A stretch of 64,000 bases of DNA, taken from contig CM067298.1 in assembly GCA_034231615.1 (NCBI GenBank), positions 63,642,387-63,706,386 on the forward strand. The letters run 5' to 3'. The notes below the pieces were generated by a model. It was given only the letters and a program-made list of their open reading frames with translations. It was not told the origin of the DNA and made no database searches. Positions 56,488-64,000 of this stretch are shown here, piece by piece (positions within the stretch are counted from its first letter, which is position 1; each line of letters opens with the position of its first letter). A program made the position numbers and the translations under genes. The DNA comes from Meghimatium bilineatum (lineage: Eukaryota; Mollusca; Gastropoda; Stylommatophora; Philomycidae).

Positions 56488-56767
56488 GCTGGTACATATG
56501 TCGATTCTTGATTAGAAACTGGCCTCACATCACGTAGGACATTCATATAAGTGATCCGCCCTCTGTTCCAGCAGCACTCGATGATGTTTCGAATCTAATG
56601 TCGCCGAAACAGACGTCAACATCAGGGCACAACTCTGGCCCATTCGACAGGTTTCTTTGTTGTTCCGTCCACGCCGTGCCCGTCCTAGATCAAGCACAAC
56701 GTCGGCATGTCGGAACAACATGGTAACTGTTATCGAAGGTTATGACTACTATGCTGGTACATATGTC
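56488..56767. mobile_element. 250-bp orphan insertion with perfect 15-bp TSD
   Basis: GCTGGTACATATGTC occurs at 56488-56502 and 56753-56767, bracketing 250 bp. The interior is more GC-rich than the flanks, with no simple tail and no inverted ends. On minus it holds a 63-codon frame (56721-56530: LFRHADVVLDLGRARRGRNN...) that I do not recognise. The TSD length fits retroposition, perhaps of a 5'- and 3'-atypical LINE end. No second copy is in the window. Confidence 0.7.
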
Positions 56768-56879
56768 CAAATGAACATATTTTATTGAACTGAATGTAAG
56801 TTCACGTAGCGATTGGCGGGAAAATATGACGCATTTGAACTAGCTATGTCATGAAAAAATAACATATATTGAACTTTTC

Positions 56880-59800
56880 ATTTATTCATTTTCCTTTAGC
56901 GCTGAAGTTTGCGCATATGGCAGAGGTCAAATATTTCCAATTAAGTCTGTTCAAGCTATTCTGTGCAGTTTGTGAAAAGTATAAGTTTTGTTTGTTTTAA
57001 TTTCTCAAGGTATTGTTATTCTGAGTGTTTCCTTTGGTCTACCATTGGCTCATCTGCCAGTTGGTCTCCATGCAAGAGATGGTGTATTCTAGTTTTATTT
57101 CAGTATATGATTTATCCGATGTAGGACCAACTGCGTTTTCTAATAACATCTGTCATGTAGTTTTGATATGTCTCTTCTCCAATTTTTTCGTTCGATTTAA
57201 ATTCGCTCCAGTGGGAGTTAGGTAACCTACGAGGGCATTTGCTTTTTAAACTCAATAGTTTCTTTTCTGAAGATAAAGAACTTTTCCAGCTCTCACATCT
57301 ATATGCCAGCACTGGAATATTGCAGAAATTAAATAGGCGCACTTTCGTGAGTGTGCAGATTGACTTTTACCTTCAGATATTATACTATCTATTAGCCTAT
57401 TAAAGGCACTTGATCATAATGCAAGGCGAGTTATAATTTCTGCCAGGACATCCCTGTCGAGTGCTAATTTGATTCCTAGATTAGAAAAATTGTGTACCTT
57501 TTTAAGTTGTTGTCCATTTAGATTAATTGCGTTAAATGAACCGGGAAAGTCCATAATTTTGGTTTTTGGTGGAGTGATTTGAAGACCTATGTGTCCTGCG
57601 ATGAATTTAATATATCAGTTTGTGTATGTACATCTTGATAGTTTTCACTCAATAATGCAATAACGTTGGCAAAATCTAGGTCTTCTAGTCATGTTTTATT
57701 TATCCATTCAATTACTAAATGTTGTTGGTTGTACTTTTTCTCATTACCCAATCAATTGCGATATTGAACAGCAAAAGTTTCATAGGGCAGACTTGTTTAA
57801 CACTAGTAATCACAGGTAACCAGTCGGAAATGCCGTTTTCTGTTCTAACGCAGCATTTTGAGTTTTTATTGAATGCATTTATCGTATTTATGTGTTTGAT
57901 GTGAAATCCATATATTTTTCTTAAATTCCCCAAAGTGATGTTTGATGTATGTTGTCGAAGCCTTATTTAAAATTAACAAAGTTTATTAGGTTTGCTCTAA
58001 ATTCTACACATTCTTCAATTATTGTTCTAAGAGTGAATATATGGTCTAGGCATGAGCGACCTGGTCTAAATCCTGCTGTTCTTTTCTGTCTTTTGTCTAG
58101 GTATGTTTTTACTCTTGTGAACATCATATTACAAAGTATTTTACCAGGTACAGATAGCAGTGTAATTCCCCTTCAGTTATCACAGTCTGTTAGGTCTCTT
58201 TTTTGGGATAGTTTGCTAATGATACCATTTTCCATTGTTGGGGTGGACATTCTTTTTCCCCAGATCGTGTTGAAAATATCTAATATAAAGGTGAAGGTAT
58301 TGTCATTTGCTGCTTTTAACATTTCACTTGTGATGTCTTCTTGACCTGCTGCTTTATTGTTTTTCTATTTCTTAATGGCTTGGTTTACATCCTTAATGGT
58401 GAAATTTTCTGTCGAAGCTTCTAGTGCTGGCATTGTCTCCACTTCCTCTAAATTAGGAGCAGCTTGGGGGCATGGTCTGTTAAGAAGATGTTGGAAAAGC
58501 TCGGCCTATCTTTGATTTTGTTTTTCAGTTGTTGTTAGGACTTTGCCATTTGTGTCTTTAAAGTGGGCGTTTGGGATAGTGGCTGGTTTCACAGTCGCTT
58601 GGTTATGTGGTGGAGTATTTGTTGCTGTTGAGTTTTGATGCTGATTCAACTTCTAGTGCTAAGTTATTTATAAAAGTATATTTGTCTTTCCTAGCGCTTG
58701 TTTTACCTTCTTTGTCTTCTTCTGGGTTCGCTCTCTTATAACCACATCGAATAAGTCGTTTAATTTCCGCCTGGGAGCGTGAAGTAAGTTGTACTGCAAG
58801 TTCCACAGTTGGATTGCGTTCTTTCTGCCTCGGTTGGTTCACTTTTTGATCGGGACTTCCGATGCCTAGCACATCTGTTATCGTCATGCTTTTACTTCGG
58901 GTAGTATGCTTCCTTAGCCAGGGACAGCCTGCCTATTTGTCGACTGGCACGCGGGTGTATAATGACACTTCGCCAATACGATTGTGGTTCACGTCTATCT
59001 CGCACGAGGTGTACAACCGTCAGTGCACTTGCCTCGTGTAATTAGACGTACTGTACCATCGGGTACTGAACCTTTTCTCCTCCCCGAGCCTAGTTCCGGT
59101 GAAGGAAGAACTCGGAAGACGAGTTGGACTCGGGCTCTTTCACCTTCTCTAGTGGGGGTGTTGTTCACCGACACCGTGAACCCCTCGTCCAAGTCCGAGT
59201 TTCACCCCGCTTTTGGGAGCAAGGTATATTCTCGAGCTGAACGACCTTGTCCCATTTGTGCCTAGCTCATCGGGTACTGAACCATTTCTCTTTGCCAGCA
59301 TGTTTCCACTTCTTTGTCTAAATGTGCGTATGTGAGTTGTTTTGTTCCTCGTCTTGAGGGTTTTTGCAGCAAGTATTTTTATGCTTCATCAGTTTGAGGT
59401 CTTGGATTTTTGGCCAAGTTTTCTCGCTTAGCCATTTCTTCTTATTGTTTTGCACGAGTCCGGCTGTATCCAAAGCAGCATTTATTGTAGTATTTCTAAA
59501 ATCCTCCCATTATTTTTATATGGATGTTATGGGATTTACTAGTTCTGATGGTTTCTCTAAGGCTGTGTATTGGTTTTTATTTTGATGTTGCACTCTTCTT
59601 GTAAATCGCTTTCTAGTAGACGTTTTGTATCAATTTTCCTGTTAGATGTTCTTTTGATATTTTTTAACTTTGAGTTTTAGTTTAGCCATGCAGAGCTAAT
59701 GATCACATCCGGTATCTGCTCCTCTAAAAGTTCTTACGTCCTCTACAGCAGAGCAAAATATTTTTATTAATACAAAAATGTTTTATCTGGTTTTTAGTGA

Positions 59801-60410
59801 TTTTGTCAGGCGAATTCCAAGTAATATTGTGGATATTTTTTTTAGGAAATAAGGTATTCGAAATATCTAAATTTGTTATTTCACTAAACTCAATTAGTCT
59901 TTCCACATTTTGGTTTAGTTCACTTATGCCATACTTTCCAACATGTTTTTCTGCTCCTTGGTTATCATCACCAATTTTGGCGTTAAAGTCATCCATCACA
60001 ATTTTGATATTGTGTTTAGATACACAATAGAAAACGTCAACCAGTGTTGTAGAATATATCTTTCGATAAGTCAGAAGCATCGTCTGTTGGGTCGTAGCAT
60101 TGAATTATTGTTAATTTGAAGAATAGTGTCTGAAATCGTGCAGTAAATCTTTCATTGATTGCCTACCAGCTTAATGACTATTTTTCAGCCTGATTTGTCA
60201 TTATTATTGAAACTCCATCTAAGTGGAGATCAGACCTACCTGAATAAATAATGTGTTTGTTGTCGTTTCGAAGGTATAATTTCCCTGATCCAGTCCAGCG
60301 ACACTCACCAATTCCCAGGATACTCAGGCTGTAGTTGGACTTTTCTATAAACAACAATGCTTGTTTCTTATTTACCTGTTTGATATAGCGATCGTACATT
60401 TATTCCAGTA
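56880..60410 (-). pseudogene. RTE-like LINE-D, near full length, decayed, with nested R-element
   Basis: Read 5' to 3' on minus. The endonuclease (about 60400-59720) shows NYSLSILGIGECRWTGSGKL, HIIYSGRSD, MDDFNAKIGDDNQGAEKHVG and KKNIHNITWNSPDKITKNQI, the RTE-type APE pattern. The linker has RKDKYTFINNLALEVESASK (about 58700-58640). The RT has PGRSCLDHIFTL-like text (about 58060), then TSVKQVCPMKLLLFNIAIDWVMRK (57805-57735). The C-terminus has YRCESWKSSLSSEKKLL and CPRRLPNSHWSEF (about 57305-57205), then the GHVLR block and a (GAAT)n-like tail at 56880. The R-element at 58718-59308 interrupts the linker. Many stops; not functional. Confidence 0.88.
58707..59319 (-). mobile_element. R-element, diverged 5'-truncated copy nested in LINE-D
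   Basis: The insert 58718-59308 is flanked by CTTCTTTGTCT at 58707-58717 and 59309-59319. It keeps the order of R-element blocks: GTTCGCTC, TTTCCGCCTGGGAGCGTGA, CGATGCCTAGCACATC, GGCACGCG, CGCACGAGGTGTACAACCGT, and two GGTACTGAACC anchors 210 bp apart (59062 and 59272). It is clearly more diverged than the copies at 14.3 and 48.5 kb. Only the 3' 590 bp are present. Confidence 0.85.
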
Positions 60411-60649
60411 ACTTATTTTAAATAATTATTTGGCATTTAGCAGCGTAGGTTGATTTTGTCCTGCTATTGTAGACGTATTATTTAACATTGTAAGGGATTT
60501 TGTTAGATTTGAAAGCAGTTGGTTTGTAGTGTGTAGCTGTTGACTAGCTCTGACTGTATGTCTATCTCACGATGATGATGAAGAGAAATCACTGTTATCC
60601 TAAATATCTTTAGCAAAGACGTAGTTCACAACTGAACACAGATAATTAC

Positions 60650-60775
60650 TGTATACATATACAAAATTGTACGTGTGTTAAACATGAGAGGATGACACTA
60701 CTTTGCGGTTTTTCACTTATCGCTGCCGGTTCTGGTTCCTATTAACCGAAATAATTAAGGGAAGACTGTATATTT
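60650..60775. repeat. Dispersed repeat Z, copy 2
   Basis: GTACGTGTGTTAAACATGAG, GGATGACACTACTTTGCGG and GGTTCTGGTTCCTATTAACC match the copy at 44.08 kb in order and orientation, including a flank of GTACGTGTGTTAAA. Confidence 0.75.
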
Positions 60776-61184
60776 GAATGAACAGAATTGGAGTGAACTA
60801 ACTTCTTTTTTACAAAACGCTCGAGAAATATGAGTTCATCATATGTCGAACTAAATTATGGAATAATTACGTATGTGAACTAGAGTATGGAACCGTTGAT
60901 GAGATAATGCAAAATTGTGTCGCCATTATGTTAAGAGCTGCACTATGTAAGTAAGCTAGATAGATGAGCAATTTAGTACAAAACATCGAAACATGAGACT
61001 AATTCATACATCACATACATTTACATTTCCTATAACGTTTGTCTCAAAGTTAGATATGAATAACCAAGGATCTCTAGATACTTCTCCTGCGTTCATTCTC
61101 TAACTCCTTACACAAACTCTTTTGAATGCGTTATTATTTATCATGTACAGCTCTGACTTTGCAGCTTTGGATAACATCACATTT

Positions 61185-61333
61185 CAGTATCTTCTTATGC
61201 CGAAATCGGATGTGCTAGGCCTACAAGGCGCATAACGGTGGCACAACGTAATCACTCTCCCGGCGGAAATCGCACGGATATCCGTGATGGTTACAATGGA
61301 GCGAACGAAAAACAAACAAACAGTATCTTCTTA
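61185..61333 (+). mobile_element. R-element, 5'-truncated copy with 13-bp TSD
   Basis: The insert 61198-61320 lies between CAGTATCTTCTTA at 61185-61197 and 61321-61333. It is the last 123 bp of the R sense strand: TGCCGAAATCGGATGTGC to GGAGCGAACGAAAAACAAAC. It is the only copy in the window with its sense strand on +, and is very close in sequence to the copy at 14.3 kb. Confidence 0.92.
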
Positions 61334-62290
61334 GATGTGATATTTCTATTTGTTTATAAAACATATTTGATAGTTATAAATATTATAGACTAAATACACA
61401 TAGTAATTATGTGTTTCACAGATGAATGTGGAAGATTTAAAACACAAATATCAGCAATTATATTTTTGGATTTAAAATAATGAATGTTTTATATGAGCAA
61501 ATATTTTTCTCCTTCGTTCGTTCTCAAACTCCTGCAGATTAGCAAGATGTAGTCCGGAGAACGGAGTGCGTTGTGCCATGGTTTACAGTATTGCTGCGAT
61601 ATCTGCACCTTTCGGCCAGACACATCCGACTTCTTAATGGCTTTGGTTCACTGACCCTATATGGGATAGCCAACTCCATCCCATAACTACATTAGTCGCC
61701 TCTTACGACATGCATGGAAGGTAAACAGTGTTGCTATTCTATGATCCCGTTTCGGGCCCCTGGTAACGGTCAGATCACCATAATAGTTAATTGTAAATAA
61801 ATATTGCCAGTAGATCATTTACGAAATATTTTTTTTTAGTTTCCGAACTTTACGTGTCAAAACTTCTCAAACTGGTTAAACTTTATTCTACTGATGCAGT
61901 TTTGCAGCCGCTTCTAATCAGCACCTCAGATAGCATTTCATACACGTGACACTCGGGTGGTTATTATCGCAAACACTGTGGAAAGGAGATTTCAATCCTC
62001 TGGCTAGTGCGTAAAAAGGCCTAACATTGGTCATATTCTTAAAAGACTCAACCAGACCAACAGACTGACTGACATAGACGTATAATACAAGAGCGGAATC
62101 GATGATTTTTTTTCTCTGATGAAAGCAGGCTTAATGTATCATTTATTGATAAGACAAATCGAGTTTGGCGTCGTCCTCAAGAAAGCTATGCTGATATGTT
62201 TATAATACAGCATAATATATATGGTTGAGGCAGTGTATGGTTTGATGAATTTTTCCCCCCAACTCTCTTTTATGTTGTCACGTAACCACC
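61334..62290. other. Mostly unassigned DNA; possible SINE-like block
   Basis: About 61545-61760 (TAGTCCGGAGAACGGAGTGC ... TAGTCGCCTCTTACGACATG ... GATCCCGTTTCGGGCCCCTG) is GC-richer and reads like a conserved SINE or repeat body. I recall AGTCGCCTCTTACGACA-type words as dispersed in invertebrate genomes, but I cannot name the family. The rest is AT-rich. Confidence 0.3.
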
Positions 62291-62985
62291 AATGACTCAT
62301 CATCATCATTAAGTGCCGTCTCCGCAACGAAGGTTGGCTGCAACGTATCTCCAACATCTCCTGTCTCTTGTCTAGGTGGTGCACTCTGCTAGACTGTAAC
62401 TTATCCATCGTGTGATGTTACTCTCCCACGTGTATCTCTACCTACCTCTTGCTCGCGTCTCTTTGACTTTACCCTCAAGTAAGGACTTCAATAAGGTGGT
62501 TTGTCTTTTAATGTGTCCAAAGTATTTTATTTGCCTGATCATTATTTCTCGTAGTAGTTCTTTCTTCATATTAAGTTTTATTTTAGCTACTCTTTATTTG
62601 TTTTCTTCTCTTTCCGTGATGTTTTCCCTATTCTTCTATATACCCACATCTCAAAGGCATCAATTTTGTCTTCTAATTGTTTATTTAGTGTCCATGTTTC
62701 TGAGTGCCATACATTAATATGGAATAGATGTAGCATTTTATAATTCTCATTTTTAACTTGTTTGTAATTTGTTTAGATGTAACTATTTTCCTCATGTCGT
62801 TGAATGTACTTATAGCCATTCCGGTTCTCCTTTTAACTTCTGTTTCACATCTGCCATCATTTGTTACTATGTGTCCAAGATATTGATACTGTTTTACTTG
62901 TTGTAGTTTCTCTCTCTGTATGTTTACGTTTACCTCCTGTTCTTCTGTGTCTTTGCTGATTATCATGGTTTTTGTTTACTAATGC
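62291..62985 (-). pseudogene. LINE-B 3' fragment, second copy
   Basis: On minus, 62966-62690 reads MIISKDTEEQEVNVNIQREK, then QYQYLGHIVTNDGRCETEVK, RRTGMAISTFNDMR, then KLKMRIIKCYIYSILMYGTQ. It then continues in broken frames through the VYRRIG region to a NLRCGDGT-like end and a (GAT)n tail at about 62294-62306. It aligns with 39.3-39.97 kb. The register break at the A-run (rc of about 62583-62592) is at the same place and of the same length as in the 37.7-kb copy. 5'-truncated. Confidence 0.88.
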
Positions 62986-64000
62986 CTACCTTAATCACAA
63001 ACTGCGACCTACCTTCGTTCTTTTATTCCCCAATAATAGAAAGAAAAAAGGGGAGGGGTAGACAAAATTTAACAATTGTTGACATTGGGAATGGGGAGAT
63101 TGACACATGTTGACCTCATCATTTCTGTTGATGGGGAGATTGAGATTTTTTGTTGTCACAATTACTCATTATACACAAATTACATTTTATGAATTTGATA
63201 CAAACAATTATAATTAACATTCATTTTTAGTACTTTTTCTGCTAAAACATCATTTGAGGTGAGATAGTACCTTTTTTACATAATTAAGTAGGGAGAGGGA
63301 GGGTCCCTTAATACTTGACAGTTGTTCACAACGGGAAGAGAGGAAGAGTGGATAGTTGTTCACAACGAGAAAAGAGGGAGAATTGACAGTTGTTCACAAC
63401 TGGAAGAGAGGAAGAGTACATTATTGGCAAAAAGTATTGACACAATTTATGTACAGCCTCTCACAGCACAACCTGACAACCTTTGGTTTTGTTATTTTCG
63501 TTAAATATATTGTACTTGTTAAGTTGAGGTACGCTCATGTTAACCGCATGCTAATCCAATTTGGTTATATCAGTGCTTTACAAACAACAAAACTATCGGA
63601 GGTCGCACATCTGGTAATCCAGCCATCACGACCCAAATACGTTTTTAAATAAACCTGACAACATCATCGTTTATGCAATTTACATTTACTTCAGATTTAT
63701 TTTCACAACATTTAGAAAATTACACGATGATCGTCGGCGCCGTGCAATCCGTAAAGCAAACAGTTGGAAATTTTCGGTGTAGTTTGTCGGACAGGTTTGC
63801 GTGATGTACGTGGGAGATCATCTACATAAACTACATTTAGGCAAATAGTATTACTACTGAATTACATTGAATGCCATGAAGATAAATTTTGAAAGTCGTT
63901 CTGGTTATTCAGTGTAATATTTATTTATTTAAGTTTTCACCAAATATCCCCCTAAAAAAATTAAAACACATCCTAAAAAAACAACTACAGACAGCAATCG
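62986..64000. other. Unassigned DNA to window end, apart from a small minisatellite
   Basis: A short purine-rich patch at about 63035-63060 and the 34-bp repeat listed separately are the only features I see. Confidence 0.4.
63317..63418. repeat. 34-bp minisatellite, three units
   Basis: GACAGTTGTTCACAACGGGA starts units at 63317, 63351 (GATAGTTG...) and 63385, each 34 bp, with a few substitutions. Confidence 0.93.

Overview
This is AT-rich animal nuclear DNA made almost entirely of transposable elements. I found no host gene I can defend, and no rRNA gene, CRISPR array, operon or prokaryotic signal. APE-type LINEs, tRNA-derived SINE features, hAT-type relics and long (TA)n tracts point to an invertebrate metazoan. 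A lophotrochozoan such as a mollusc is my best guess from the style of the RTE-like LINEs, but the window alone cannot prove it.

Layout. 1-9.6 kb: three decayed RTE-like LINE families (called F, C and D/E-like here), with a 528-bp foldback inserted into the RT domain of one of them. 9.7-13.7 kb: a full-length LINE-A copy (EN-RT-RNase H, one ORF) on +. 14.2-15.6 kb: a full-length copy of a 1.3-kb non-coding retroposon, called the R-element here. 15.7-37 kb: mostly unassigned AT-rich DNA with MITE-like elements, minisatellites, two copies of an S retroposon and several 5'-truncated LINE tails that keep target-site duplications (TSDs). 37.2-40 kb: a tRNA-derived SINE and a 5'-truncated LINE-B. 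40.5-44 kb: hAT-like and palindromic MITEs and foldback repeats. 44.3-49.7 kb: a second full-length LINE-A on -, a (TA)n tract and a second full-length R-element. 50.9-64 kb: LINE-D, -E and -B copies, a hAT transposase relic, a third S copy, a 250-bp orphan insertion with a 15-bp TSD, and two more R-element fragments.

How the parts relate. The LINEs encode the endonuclease and reverse transcriptase that can copy other RNAs by target-primed reverse transcription. The R- and S-elements carry no such protein, yet have TSDs of 9-15 bp, simple 3' tails and, for R, variable 5' truncation, so they are most likely parasites of LINE machinery. R and LINE-A share a short 3'-terminal motif, GYGAACGAAA. 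Nested insertions give a relative order of events: LINE-C is older than the foldback, and LINE-D is older than the R-element inside it. All family letters are local labels. Assignments rest on reading motifs by eye, with no database search.
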